Positions 13,130 through 25,244 of a DNA stretch of 64,000 nt are shown here, in pieces (position 1 is the first letter of the stretch; every line of letters starts with the position of its first letter). The notes under the pieces are model-generated. The model was not told the origin of the DNA and ran no database searches. It saw only the letters and a list, made by a program, of their open reading frames with translations. The position numbers and the translations under genes are program-made. The stretch lies in the NCBI GenBank assembly GCA_050084515.1, contig CM114271.1:47058001-47122000 (forward strand), in the 5' to 3' direction. This stretch comes from Blasia pusilla. Taxonomy: Eukaryota > Marchantiophyta > Marchantiopsida > Blasiales.

Positions 13130-15249
13130 TCAAACCTTATTACCCAAAAAAATGGAGAAATACATATTCAAACAATCTCATCTATAAAGAACCGACACAA
13201 TAATTTTATCATTCGATAAGACATTATTGGAGAATGCTCTTTTTATTTTCAGTCACCTTCCCTCTTTACACTTGGCCCTCTCAAACCAAACAAAGGATCA
13301 TTTACGTCTCTAATATGATGGCTCGATCCCTAAGCCAAGAGAATTATTCAAGATTGATATAAAATTGGAAATTAATCAAATCATTAGTCATGCTTTTAAA
13401 ATCATGATGGATTATGGAATCCGTAGAAGAGACGTGTACTAATATCATAGAAAAAAATCATAATGATCTTTATACCAACAATGACTGAAATGTAATGCAA
13501 TAAAAAATTCACAATTTTTTAATAAAATAAAACATATTAAAAAATAAAAAACTGGACTTCTTCGTATCCACGAAAAGAATTTGTCATATTCCGTCATTTA
13601 TTTTGGAAAACTATGTCCATTTCCCGTAATAATCCAAAGTCAAAACCTAAAGTTTTTAATTAATTATACATTCCGAATTTCCGAAGATGCCTTGAAAACC
13701 GTAAATCTGGGATGACAAGGCAAAAGCTCCATCTTCGGAGTCCGGACTTGCAGCTTTGTCGCCACATGTCTGTCAGGAACGAGCCTGCCTTCTAGATTGC
13801 GATACAGTGTTCTTGTACGAAATGCCCTTATGGCATCGTATCCGGAAAGAATGTGTCTCGTCACATGTCTCTACAGGTCAAAAGCCTCGATTTTCTCTGC
13901 CCCCAACTTACCGTTTGCTACTTCGCTTTAACCTGCCACATATTCGAATCCCGGGCCTCGCATTGGCTCCTTTAAATAAGGAGAAAATGCCAAAGAACTA
14001 ATCTGCTGAATTTTCCCGTTAAGAAATCCAGAAACTGGGAAAATAAGAGATCATCGGACGCCTAAGATTCTCCCTCGACAGGATCGACGGTTCAGATACA
14101 TCCTGGGAATATCTGTCAGCTTTTCCAATCATGAACGCGCTTGGAATTCGAGCACGCTGGCAGTCTGACCCCAATTTCGGGAAATGTAGATTTGTTTCAA
14201 GTTATAAATATAATCTTTTGAAATATATGACTAAATTCTCGCGTAAGGGATACTGTCTCTACAGTAGAGGAGACATTATGAGTGTTTTGAAAACAAAACA
14301 CTTTCATAAGTAAAATATTTCCGTTAATTAATAGGGATCTTATCCTTCCATTTCCCAAACTCGAGTTGAATATCTTGGCCAATCACAGTTGCAAAAACTA
14401 ATATATATGAATATATTAGCATTAACCGGACGAGCCACTTGTGACTAGTGGGGGCCGTCGATTGCAGTGGTCAGTCATATCACGCGCTGACATGTCTAAT
14501 ATTTATAAAAGGAATGTAATTTCTAGTTTATTTTTTAATTCGTTATTCCTTATACTCTACAAATTTGTTATGTGGGCGGGCATTAAGATTTTAAACTTTC
14601 GAAAATTATATTATAATAGTATGAGGCATACCCAATTTTTTTTCAAATCTAAATTTGCAATAAATGCTGTGTATATTACTGGTTATCTGTATGGAGGATT
14701 TTTGCAGAATTGGATTAAAACGAAATGAGGGGAAAAAAAATCTACCAAGACCAATGGGCTTTGAACCATCTAATATGCAAAATGATTAGTTACTCTAGAT
14801 AGTATTATTGATGGTTTTTAGATGGGGAAAAAGAATCGATATGCTATTTTTTCTTTCATTGATGGTTATGGGCGAAAGAATTTGCAAGGGCTTTAGAAGA
14901 AAAACTTATGGGACCTATGGTACCACTAGGACCAATGGGCGCATCATTCTAACATGGATATGTGAAAAATAAAGAATTTTGTATCTATAATATTAGAAAA
15001 GTGTTTTCTGGTTTTTGAACACTTTTTTTTTACACATATCGCTATGAATGAACGAGATATTGATTAGATTTCTAGTCCATGGGAAGCCTACCTAGCTTAT
15101 GGGATCCCTTCCACACATGTGATGTTGACATCGCATCCGATAGGCACCTTCACATCTAGATTTCAAACATTTCTTTTCGGGGTTCCCAAGTAGGAGATTT
15201 GGTTTTTTGAGTGAAGGTCTGGATCAATTTTTATCCAAATTCTTCACCT

Positions 15250-15409
15250 CGGAAGCATAGTCAAGGCACACAAGACATGCTCTCTCTCGAACATGGACCA
15301 TCCATGCCCTAGGTAGGGAACGCCACTACCCTAGGGTTGAGACTACCCCCACTGTCCAAGGGAAGAGTTGAACCAAGGACCTTATTTTAGTTAACCTCTT
15401 GATCATCTG

Positions 15410-15411
<2 letters not shown>
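15250..15411 (-). repeat. Possible tRNA-derived SINE
   Basis: On the minus strand the segment starts next to the GA microsatellite with TGGCAGATGATCAAGAGG, which resembles a worn pol III box A. CCTTGGTTCAACTC, a box B-like string, follows at tRNA-like spacing. A tRNA-unrelated body comes after it. No second full copy was found in the window, so the call is tentative. Confidence 0.35.

Positions 15412-15441
<30 letters not shown>
15412..15441. repeat. (GA)n microsatellite
   Basis: Fifteen GA dinucleotides in a row, followed by a CT-rich stretch to about 15477, so the two sides could pair. Confidence 0.95.
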
Positions 15442-15444
<3 letters not shown>

Positions 15445-15479
15445 TCCTCTATCTCTCCCTCTCTCTATCTCTCTCTCGC

Positions 15480-17500
15480 TACATTTTCTATGTTTCTTTA
15501 GAGCTAGTTGGAAAGTAAATAAATTTCAAAGTTTGAACATATATCATGGTTTTATAACTTTACAACTAATATTTTAATATATATGCCATAGGCTAAAAAA
15601 ATTTTCTCCGAAAAAACAAAAGATAACATTGTAAGGGATCTAAAAATCTTCCTGTATTGAAAATTTTGTTTTCTAAATTTTTTTAATAAAATAATATAAA
15701 ATTATTCAAATGGGAATATAAATAAGTTTTTAAATGATAAGATTAGATGAAAATTAAGAACACATCATAATCATGTGTTTAGTTTTGGTTCTATATGTAT
15801 ATAATTTGAAGTCTCCATCTAATCACTCCCTTTACCTAAGTGTTGGCTACAAAGATACCTCCACATAACTAGGAATGGGCAAATAAAATCAAATGATTAA
15901 AAACAAGGCAAGAAACCCTATCATCTAATCTTAGTAAGTAGAAAACGCCGATTAAAGAAATGGGAATAGAATATATGGGACCTCCTACAACTCAATCAAA
16001 ACCAGATACTATAGTAAAAAAGTTTGGACAACAAATATATTGAAATAGAATCACTCATCTCCCATTGTTTCATAAATAATAAAACATTATTTGACAAACG
16101 CTAAAAGACTCACACTCACAGAAAAGTGTGCCCCTCTTTAAAAATCTGTCGAAAACACTTTACTTGCCTTTCGGAATACTATACATATGTGAAGTCCTCT
16201 TAAAAATTAATAAAGGAATAAAAAGAAAAAGGAGAAAAAAGTCCCTCGGAACTGATGACGATGCTCGACGGATATTCCACTGTCAAGTTGCAGCGGTTAA
16301 GTGTGTCTATCTATCGGTGCGGCTGGATGGGCATGATGAGCATGATCATGGGAAACCCATGGAGCGGAGCCCTCCCATGACAATGCCCATGCTCCACTCT
16401 TGTCAGAGTGCTCAGAGATTGTCTCCTGGAAAGGCACACTGCATGCCATGTACGGCGCACATATGTATGCGCATGGGGAATCGGCGGCACGTATGTGGGG
16501 AATGAACACCTGGTACAGCGCATGCCTGATACCGACAGACATACATCGTATGACCAGGGAATAATACAGGACATGTCATGCGATTTTTTTTTAATGCACT
16601 AACCACTTTTCGGAACTTATCTTTATCTTCCATTATGGATGAATTCCATCCTTAACTCATTTGCAGCTTTGATTTACAATTATAAATAAAATAAGGTGCT
16701 ATTTCCCCAACCTATGTTATGAATTAAGGGTCGACTTTGTGGAATTCATTTAATCTTTTGCTAACTTTTATAGTCAACCAAAACTAAAGAGAGTTAGGGA
16801 AGCCCTATCGCGATCTAAACTAAGTGTCCAATATGTAGTCTAGGGCGTTAATTTCATATCTCTAAATGGAACACCATGGTCGTTGAAAGATATTTTGCCT
16901 TAAAATACACACATCAGTTCTTAAAATCTGGAAATTTTCTTCCCTCGTCGGGAAATGATAAACAGACCCTTTAAAATTAAACCAAATATGGAAAATAAGT
17001 CCAATGCCAACAACAGCCACACATGGAATACACTTATCATGACTCCTAGGCCATGCATGCGAAGTAGGTGACGAGAAAAGTGATCGTTTTTATGGTTCCT
17101 TGTGAAGAATGAATGTGGTGTAATGTGGAGTTGATTGAGTGAAAAAAATGTGACTTTTTTTAGGGCATATTTTCTTTTATCCCCAAATAATGCATTATCA
17201 TTATTTTCTTTCTTTCTTCTCTCTATCGTGACCCATCTTCTTCCCAAAAATATAACATTTCGTTGCCCAAATAATGCATTTCCATCATTATTATACTTGT
17301 AAGTTGTAGTGAAGAAGGGGTGCCTTTTATGAATGATCTCCTTGCCTTGGAGTGTCAATGATTTTCTTTCTTTTTTTTCCACCAAGAGTTTCATCTTGGG
17401 TCGGGATGGTCAAGAGGAGGAGCGCACTACATTTTTTAATTTTTTTTATTCATCTATTTTCTCAGAATTGCATCTTGGAAGGAGTACATATAGTTTTCCC
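15480..17500. other. Intergenic, no gene recognised
   Basis: AT-rich DNA with a GC-richer patch at 16240-16580 that carries overlapping short open frames on both strands and the palindrome CATGGGAAACCCATG. None of the frames resembles a known family. Confidence 0.4.
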
Positions 17501-18500
17501 CTTAAACAATCTCTTTGACATAAGTTCCCTTGATAAACAGTCATATGGACTCAAATTAGGGTCCGATGAGTGCATTGGCGTGAATTGAGAAGCACCCAAA
17601 AGTTACTTCAACTATTTTGGTGCGATGCGAAATTGTCTTTTGGTTGTTGGATTTCTTGCACTTCACATACATAACTGCTTACTCATGTCCCATAAGAAAC
17701 AGTCCCTTTGATACATCCCAATAAACGACTTGAATAAAAGTTTATGGAATGTGGAAGTGAGATTCAACATGCAACAAACGATTACTAATGACTATTTCTT
17801 ACAACACACATTATGTTGTGGTCACAAAGAGATTACTGCACTTCCCTTCCCCGAGTGCCTCTTCTTTTCCCACCAAGAGATCCTTCCACAAGACCCAATA
17901 AACGACTCAAATGAAAGTGGTTGGAGTATTTCACGAAGTGAGTGAAAATAAAAAAGAACTCCATAATGAACATTATTCCACAATCCACCCCATGACTAGT
18001 TCTTGAGTCACACATCACATTTTGGTTGATATTCACTCTCGCTTCTTCCTTTCCCGAAAGGGGGCCCTTTGATACGAGCAATAAACGACTCGAATTACAG
18101 TGGATGGAGCGTTTGTGGAGGTAGGAGCAAGAGTTCGGTGCGAACCCAACAACACCGATTACTCCAACTTCCATATTGTGACAATATCTCTTAGTGCACA
18201 TACAATTTTGGTCCATCTCCATAAAAGTGGACATGTCCCATCCACAAAGGGACAAGCACTCATTCCTTCTCCATATGGAGACCCCTTTGAAAGTTTTACA
18301 ACCCCCAAAAAGCTTCTCCATAAAAGTGTACATAACGACTGTGGAAGCGAGTGGGAATAATAGGGACGACCACTTCTCTAACTTTCATTATTCATATCAT
18401 GACTCTACTCCATCCACTCCGATTTGGTCATATTTGTGGACGCGTGCTCATAACGTTCTCATGGAAGATCTTGAGCACACCATCCTCATGCACAAATGAA
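17500..18500. repeat. Degenerate tandem array, unit about 180 bp
   Basis: A motif like AATAAACGACTCGAATNAAAGTGGATGGAG recurs at about 17532 (worn), 17721, 17904 and 18081, with a last worn form near 18328. The spacings are about 189, 183, 177 and 250 bp. A pyrimidine-rich half (CTTCC..TTTCCC.AAAGGG.CCCTTTGATAC) precedes each motif. The open frames here are repeat by-products. Confidence 0.65.
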
Positions 18501-18504
18501 GTTA

Positions 18505-19800
18505 TGTGGGAGCTCACTTATGGGCCTAGAGATTCCTTGGGAATAAGGAGGGGGTGCTATTATATTATATTCTATTCTATTGTATTTTTATTTTATTCGG
18601 ATTTTCGTCCCAAACATGAGGAAGGCCGTTTGGGTGTGAGAGTGGGTTTGGGAGTCCTTATAATTTTTATTTCGTATTCTTCTTAATGCGGGGGCTCACT
18701 TGTGGGCGTAGAGGATTCGTGGGAAATAGAAGGAATGCTAAATTAGTTAGTTAGTCAGGGCTAGGGAGAGTGTTTGATATTTTAATCTTCATGTGGGGCC
18801 TCCGTGGGAATTAGGAGGGGGTTATTATTATTATTATTATAATACTATTAAGACGGGCTCACAAACGCGTGGAGGGAAGGTTGGTTGGAAGAGTGTTTTA
18901 TATTTTTAAAATTTTAAATGTGTGGGCTCACTTGTAGGGGTAGAGGAACCGTGGGAATTAGGAGGGGAGGGGGTGCTATTACTTTCTTCTCAAACGTGTC
19001 GAAGGGCGGTTGTTTGTTAGAGTGAGTGCTATATATTTTAGTTTTAATTTGTTTTATCTGGGGGCTTCAATTATGGGCTAGAGATTCCTTGAGAGTTACG
19101 AGTGGAGGGGGAGCTATTATTTTCTCCCAAACGTGTCTAAGTCCGTTTGCGTGTGAGTGTTTTCATTTTACTTGACCTTGTTTTATTTTTATGTTGTTGG
19201 CCCACTTATGGGCCTAGAGATTGGTCGGGAATTAAGAGTGGATGGGAAGCTATAATTTCTTCCTAAACTTTTCGATGTTGGCTTATATGTTTGTGTGAGT
19301 AAGTGAGTTATACATAAGTATATGTTTGGAAATTTTATGCCTGGGCTAAATCATGGCCATACATACTCTTGGAACTTGGAATTGAGGGGTTGATGTAATT
19401 TCTTCTCCAACGTGTAGAGCTCCATTTGTGCATGGGTGTTTTTTTGAGGTTTCATTCTATTTTCTTTTCTCGCTTATGGCCTTAGGAGTGGAGTTATTGC
19501 TATTAGTTCCTCCCTCTCCCACGTGTATGTATGTTTGAGGGAGTGAGAATATTATTTATGCATTATTTATTATTATTTTAATATGTGTGCTCACTAAATG
19601 GCCATGGACATTCCTTCTTGGGAACTAGGAATAGAGGGCTTGCAATTACCTTCTCTTCCCAAAATTGTGGAAGTCCACTTGTGTGTGTTTTTCAAGGAGA
19701 GAGGTTTTTCATTATTTTTTAATATACGGGCTCTTTTATGGCCCTAGGGGTGGAACTAGGAATGGAGGGATGGGTTGCTATTATTTCCTCCTTAAACTTG
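18505..19800. repeat. Degenerate tandem array, unit about 135 bp
   Basis: Roughly ten worn units carry GGGCTCACTTATGGGC, CTAGAGATTCCTTGGGAATT, AGGAGGGGGTGCTATTATT, TCCCAAACGTGTCGAAG and GTGTGAGTGTTT in that order. Unit starts are near 18510, 18690, 18795, 18919, 19060, 19198, 19341, 19468, 19583 and 19723. It follows directly on the 180-bp array but has a different unit. Confidence 0.65.
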
Positions 19801-21232
19801 CAAACTTGTGTGCGTTTGAGATAGAGAAATTGATCTGCTTCGAAAATAGTGTAGGAAAAGTCAAGGAAGGCAATTTTCCCATCCACAAAATATATGGACA
19901 CTCATGGGGTAACGTGCAAGGAATAATATACACCTAGCTAGGAAAATCGCTAAAAGTCAACAGGGTATTGTTATAATATTAGTAAAGCAGCTAAGATAGA
20001 TTTAGGGCGTTTGCCTTGGGAAAGTTTTTCCTTCCCTCTCTGCATTTTATGTAAATTAATTTTAGTTTTATTAATTCAGATAAATTTTCAATTCGTCTAC
20101 TCTAAGATGTTTTCCTCAAGATTTCTTTTTAAAAATAAACCTGGGATGTGATATTTTTAGAGACTTCCAATTCTATTCATAAATAAAGTAAAATTTCTAT
20201 TGATTTTTTTTGGTGAAGGGGGGAAAAGATCTCTTATGTTTTCTAACCATGTAAATGGTGATTGCTTTAGAAAAGGGTGACAAGGGAAAATACTATGAAT
20301 CGAATGTGTGGTAAAACACTTGTGTGGTCATAGAAAATGGATACCTTGATACTTAATTAGCCTATGTATGGGATTGACTATGGAGGAGGAGGACTATGAT
20401 GGAGGAGATGGAGGGATATATAGAATTCTGCTTCTAACTATTTCCATGGTGATCCAATCTTTTCAATCTAAAATCCAATGTGTTCATCTTCTCGAGCTTG
20501 AACTTTAGGGTTTTCTTTTTTCCATTTAAGATTGAGTTTTCCAAAGTTCTTGGGATCTTTGGACCTCCTTCTCTCCTAAATGTGCTTATAGATTCCTATA
20601 CGCAATTTCACACATAGTGCTCTCCTTATAGAGTGATATCGGGTCACCATCATTTTAAGGGATTCCTCTTGTTTTCCTGGATCTTTTGATACGGGCTGGG
20701 CCCAACATTATGAACTCATTCCCTCATAGCAATCATTGGTGGGTGGCTCACTTACACCTCGGATTCTCTTTTTTTTGTGTTCCAATTTCTTTCATAACTT
20801 TCTTTTGGAATGTCAGTTTTGGACGTGTTTGGGCTTGTTTTGATCGTCTTGACAAGTTCGTTCTTTTCATATCAAGTGGGTTTTCTAGTTTTTCTTCCTT
20901 CTTCATAGGCGCCTATTTTTGTGTATGGGTTTGTTTTAGGTCAATTCCTCCCAAAAGTCTTCCTTATTCTTTCAATTCCTTACCTTACTATTTATCCTAC
21001 ATATGTTTGCCATCTCCTTAAGGACATTAGAAATTCATATTCTTGAGCCATCTCTTCCGATATCATAAAGATCACTTTTCCTTGTCAATTGCTTTTTATA
21101 TTTTTTATAGTAACTTTCAATTGTAAATTCGGTATTGCCTAATCTTTTTCTCTACATCCAAATTTCTTTTGGACAGATTCCACTACTTTTTTTCTCTCGT
21201 TATCCTCATGCTTTCTCCAAACCACGTTTCAT
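19801..21232. other. Interval upstream of the non-LTR element
   Basis: No gene recognised. The last part (about 20690-21230) becomes pyrimidine-rich on the plus strand like the retrotransposon that follows, so it may be the element's 5' untranslated region. The open frame at 20686-21021 is Phe/Ser-rich with no family resemblance. Confidence 0.4.
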
Positions 21233-21398
21233 ATGTCTTCCTTTGTCTTCGATGACTTGCCTACCTTTGCTTCTATGTTATCAGAGATGGAGTTGGATTC
21301 TCCATTTATTCGCTTATCTGGTCTTACACGCCCTTATACAGCCATAACATCTCCCCCTGGTTCACCTTCTCATCGTAGATCTCGCCATTTTCCTCTAT

Positions 21399-22019
21399 AT
21401 GCTAATACATCCATTACACTCACTACATTTCTTCCGGATTCTCCTCTTCTCCCCTCTTTGTCTTGTCCTATTGAGCCTAATCTTGATCCATTATTACCGA
21501 ATCCTTCTATTTTTCCATCCCCACATATCTCATCTATGCCCTTGCTTTCAACTCCCATCTATTCTACTCGAATATCCCCTCTTCCTCCTCCTCCTTCCCC
21601 AACCTACTTGCCCCCCTCATCGTCGTCCATCACCACCTCTTGCACCTCCCAACTCCTCTCCTTGTAACCCTTCTACTTCTCCATTTGTACCAAAGGTTCG
21701 TTGCATACCTTGTGGTAAGGTGTTTGCTCCTAATGGAATCAAAAGACATCAGCGATATTGTCGATCCATACATCGGCCTTCAATCCTTAATCCGATACCA
21801 CCTCCTATTGCACTCCCCACAACAATTTCTTGGATCTGGTTAAGCCAAATTGATCTCCTTTGCTCTTTCCATCTAGATCTTCCTCGTCCTAGACTCTACA
21901 CTCGCATTCCTATTGCTCTTCGTCCCATCACCCAACAAGCTTTGCTTTTTCCATTAGAAAGGTTAGTGCGTGATCCCAAAGATATCAATGCTTGGTATCT
22001 CCTCTTACTCTTCCCATGA
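21399..22019 (+). pseudogene. N-terminal zinc-finger region of the RLE retrotransposon
   Basis: This frame carries CIPCGKVFAPNGIKRHQRYC at 21702-21761. It is a C-x2-C-x11-H-x3-C finger of the type that precedes the reverse transcriptase in RLE elements and helps bind the target DNA. Upstream sequence is proline/serine-rich in two overlapping frames (the other is 21233-21667), so the true N-terminal frame is uncertain. Downstream, the block WYLLLLFP at the end of this frame and a PPRGG-like block just beyond the stop match the linker that normally leads into the RT region. The stop at 22017-22019 therefore marks decay. Confidence 0.6.
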
Positions 22020-22091
22020 TGGGTTTTAGTCCTCCCTCCAAGGGGGGGTACGACGGATCATTGTGAAACCTCCACATGTATTCAACGCTTT

Positions 22092-23845
22092 ATGTATGGG
22101 GATTGGGAGAATATTCAGAATGAGCATGTACTCCGAATAGACGCCTTAGCTGCGGCTCATCCCTCTCAACATGCCAATAATGGGAGGCCATCAATACAAC
22201 AACGCCTTCGACAAAGTCTACTTTTGGGGCAGGTTGGTGAGTTTTCACGAGCAACTCGAGCATTGGATCCTCTTTCTCCGGCGATTCCAAGTGCAAAAAC
22301 AATGGCTCTCTTAGAAGCTCTTCACCCTCCTTCAAGTCGCAATGCTCCATCTTTTGTGGAAGACTATACAAAGGACCTTGGCTTGGAGGTTTTCACAAGG
22401 GCTTTTCTGCATACTCCTTGCTTATCAACAAGCGGGCTATCACGGATGATTTTTTAGCATCTCCGTGATTGCTTTATCCCGGCAGATTCAACATGTGGCT
22501 TTGTCTCTCTATATAAGGTGTGTGCACATATGGCAACACGTCGTCTCCCATTCTCTATCTCTAGGCTCTTAGGGGCTTGTCGTTTGTTGGCTATGGATAA
22601 GCCTCCTTCAAGTGTGCACTATTTGGCTATTGGAGAGGTTTTATACCACTTGGTTAGTCGATCCCTATGCTTGCAATTTTGTCCTCACTTTAGTGCCCAC
22701 TTATTTCCTCATGAATTTGGAGTGGCAACTCATGGAGGTTGTAAGGTTGTGGTGCATGGAATTTGCTCCACACTTGGTATTCATCCAGATTGGGTAGCAA
22801 TTCAAGTTGATGTGGCTAACGCATTCAATTTAGTTTCTCTTGCAGCCATCTTTGAGGAGTTATGTTGTGCAGGAGGACAACTTGCAAGCCTCATGCCGTT
22901 TGTTTGCTCCTTCTATGCCTATGATACACCCATTATCTACTCCCATCATGCTACTTCCGGGAAATATAGTATTCTACAATCGGCTTGTGGCACACGTCAA
23001 GGTGATCCCATGGGTGGCCCACTCTTTGCCATTGCCCACTTTCGTGCCCTTTGAGCATCAGCGCAAGCCTTTCCATCTTGTCTTTTCCCTTCTATTGCTG
23101 ATGATACTCACATTATAGGTCCTCCTTTTGAAGTGGTTCTTGCTTATACACATTTCGTGGAGCAACTCTCTTTCTTGAACCTTAAAGTCCAAGCTAGTAA
23201 TTGTGGAATATGGTCTCCTTTGTGCCTTCCCTCAACATCCACCCCACCTACTCCTGATTTTCACATCTACATTGAAGGGGTTAGGGCTCCGGGATCCCAA
23301 TTGGCTTCATCGACTATGTCTCAAAGTTATTGGATGAGGCCCTTTTGAAAGACGTGGAATGGCTTCATTTGTTACCACATCTAGGGGATCCCCAAGTGGC
23401 TTATGGGATTCTCTCCCAACTTTTTCTACGACGTCCTTTCTACCTTCTTCGCACTTTTCCTCCCACTTCAAGGTTCTTACTTCGGTTGGCCTCTTTTGAC
23501 GCTTCTATCTTGGAAACTTTTGGTCAACTTCTTGGCCCGAATACCTTTGAGGGAGAGGATGGTGTCTTTGCTTCACTACAAGCTATCTTGCCTATTTCTT
23601 TTGGAGGGGTAGGATTGTCCTCCACAGTCGCAACTGCTCCCGCAGCCTTTTTGGGGAGTTGGGCGTTGATAGCACCGATTATGGCTTCAAGATTTCTCCA
23701 AGGAGATACACCTATCTTGATGGATCATATCGCCCATGTAGAGGAGGGGGACTTGTTCTTTCAACAACAACTAAGATGTGCACGAGCTCTTCTTCCTCTT
23801 GCTACACAAGCAATTCTACCCCCTTTTAGTCAATTGATTACATAA
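22092..23845 (+). pseudogene. Reverse transcriptase of the RLE retrotransposon, broken
   Basis: The open frame begins with a SRATRALDPLSPAIPS / LHPP block typical of the segment just ahead of the RT. The palm follows: LLAMDKPP and AIGEVLYHL, motif A VDVANAF (aspartate codon at 22809), then TRQGDPMGGPLFA (near 22996), then the catalytic pair IADD (23097-23105), where relatives have FADD or YADD. The thumb region continues as a GVRAPG block, HLGDPQVAYGIL and GGVGLSS. An in-frame TAG at 22455 and TGA at 23052 interrupt the frame, and a one-base shift near 23290 moves it. No intact enzyme can be made from this copy. Confidence 0.8.
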
Positions 23846-24040
23846 GGGTTTGATCGACTTCAAGAGCATATCTATGAGAATCTGCATCAAATTAACTTTT
23901 CTAGCATTCTCTCCGAGGCTTCCTCTGACGCTCATCGAGCTTGTCTGCGTTCGTGTGAAGGTACCGGAGCGGGGGCGTGGCTTAGTGCAAATCCTCCTAT
24001 TCTTCCATTTCGTCTTCCTTGAAGTATATTCTCAACAGCT

Positions 24041-24760
24041 TTGCTGTTACGTCTTGGACTTCCCAATCCTTCTCTGTTAGGTGTGCCGAATTGTGTATGC
24101 GGAGATCCCATTGATGCCAAGGGTATCCATATTCTCCGATGTGCACATGGTGAAGAACAAACGACCACACATTATGTTATTAGAGAGGCGGTAACATCGG
24201 TGGCTCGTATTGCAGGATACACCGTTGGGCAAGAGCAACCCCATGTCCTACCTTCAACCACACAAGCAATCTCTCATTGGAGAGTGGATCTTGTTATGTC
24301 TCGAGGTGGATTCCGGACACTAGGTGATGTGGTGGTTGCTAATCCAATACGTTCTGACTTGGTGTGTCGATCCCCACATACCAAAGGTTTGACGGCCGAA
24401 GCTGCAACAAGAATCAAGGAATTAAGTTATGTTGTGAGACATGCGACTGATGGATTTATTCCTTTATTAGTGGAAGTATTTGGTCATTTACATGTGTCTT
24501 TTGATACTTTCCTGAAAATATGTGCTCACCACTCCCTCGAGAATTATCATCTTGCCCCTTCTTGTAGTCCTTCTCTCTATGTAGTTATTACTTATTTTCG
24601 GCAATGCATCTCAGTGGCCTTACAACCTGCACAAGCCTTATCCTTGATACGTTGTGCGGAGGTGGTGGGGGGTGGCTCGCCTCGTCGTCCATTCAGGTCT
24701 GACCAATCACTCGTGTTCTTGTCAGATTTATTTCAGACTATCAATCGAGTAGCTCGTTGA
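24041..24760 (+). pseudogene. CCHC knuckle and restriction-like endonuclease domain
   Basis: C-terminal part of the same element, in the frame of the RT thumb but separated from it by stops at 23843 and 24020. The stretch between those stops (RSCEGTGAGAWLSANPP) is still recognisable. In this frame Cys18, Cys20, His30 and Cys34 form the C-x-C-x9-H-x3-C knuckle. RVDLVM (Asp83) and GDVVVANP (Asp96) match the metal-binding core of the PD-(D/E)xK fold, and IKELSY (Lys126) and FIPLLVEVFG follow. The domain would nick target DNA to prime reverse transcription. The tail YFRQCISVALQPAQALSLIR matches the usual end of these proteins. Confidence 0.75.
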
Positions 24761-25244
24761 GTCGGTGTTTGCGTTGGCTAGTTGCCATTTTCTTTTTGCA
24801 TTCTTTTATGTATTTTTGACTCCTCTTTTGAGATGCTATTACCTTTCTTTTTCCTCTTCTGAGATTCATTTCATAATGAAGTGGATATACAAATGTTATT
24901 GAAAGATAATAAGGAAGTAAGCAATAGAATGTAGAGCAATTGAGAGGCTCGAGCTTCGCAAAAGGAACACACTCCCACACAATGCCTAATCTGGTTCAAT
25001 TTATTCCATCTATTTTTCTTGTCAAATTTTTTCCATTCATAGCTCTTCTAGTAACCTTTCCAAGTTCTCCATGTGATTTCCCACTCGCTATCTTGCAAAA
25101 ATATTCACCTAAAATATTTATATTCTTTATTTTATAGGTTTCTATTTTCATCAATCATCCCTCAAAAAAAGTGGAGTGGAGGAAAAAATCGATTTGTACA
25201 ATGAAAACTTGTGAGAAGTATAGGGGCAGTGAGGAATGGACAAG
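24761..25244. other. Interval downstream of the retrotransposon
   Basis: It probably includes the 3' untranslated region of the element. No poly(A) run or gene was recognised. Confidence 0.4.

Larger units (their letters stand above)
10591..15249. other. AT-rich intergenic DNA with repeat fragments
   Basis: No gene recognised. It contains an isolated Helitron-type 5' end at 11035 (TCTATATTATTATTGG) without an identifiable 3' end, a related ATTATTGGAGAATGCTC string near 13227, and two SINE tail copies (12881-12899 and 13114-13129). A GC-richer patch at about 13670-14180 has short open frames on both strands that I could not assign. Confidence 0.45.
21233..24760 (+). mobile_element. Non-LTR retrotransposon with restriction-like endonuclease, degenerate
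   Basis: One element is read from a proline/serine-rich N-terminal region with a C2HC zinc finger, through a reverse transcriptase, to a C-terminal CCHC knuckle and a restriction-like endonuclease (RLE). That domain order is the one used by R2/NeSL/Utopia-type elements. It differs from the L1 and RTE elements usual in plants, which carry an apurinic-type endonuclease upstream of the RT. The coding sequence is broken by in-frame stops at 22455-22457, 23052-23054, 23843-23845 and 24020-24022, by one frameshift near 23290, and by frame changes around 22020-22090. No poly(A) tail or target-site duplication was identified, and the element ends are not fixed. Confidence 0.8.

Noticed and set aside
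13945-13960. TTCGAATCCC string resembling a tRNA T-loop
   Set aside because: No D-arm, anticodon arm or box A lies at the right distance upstream.
17500-19800. Open frames of 80-170 codons on both strands
   Set aside because: All follow the satellite units, with no conserved protein motif.
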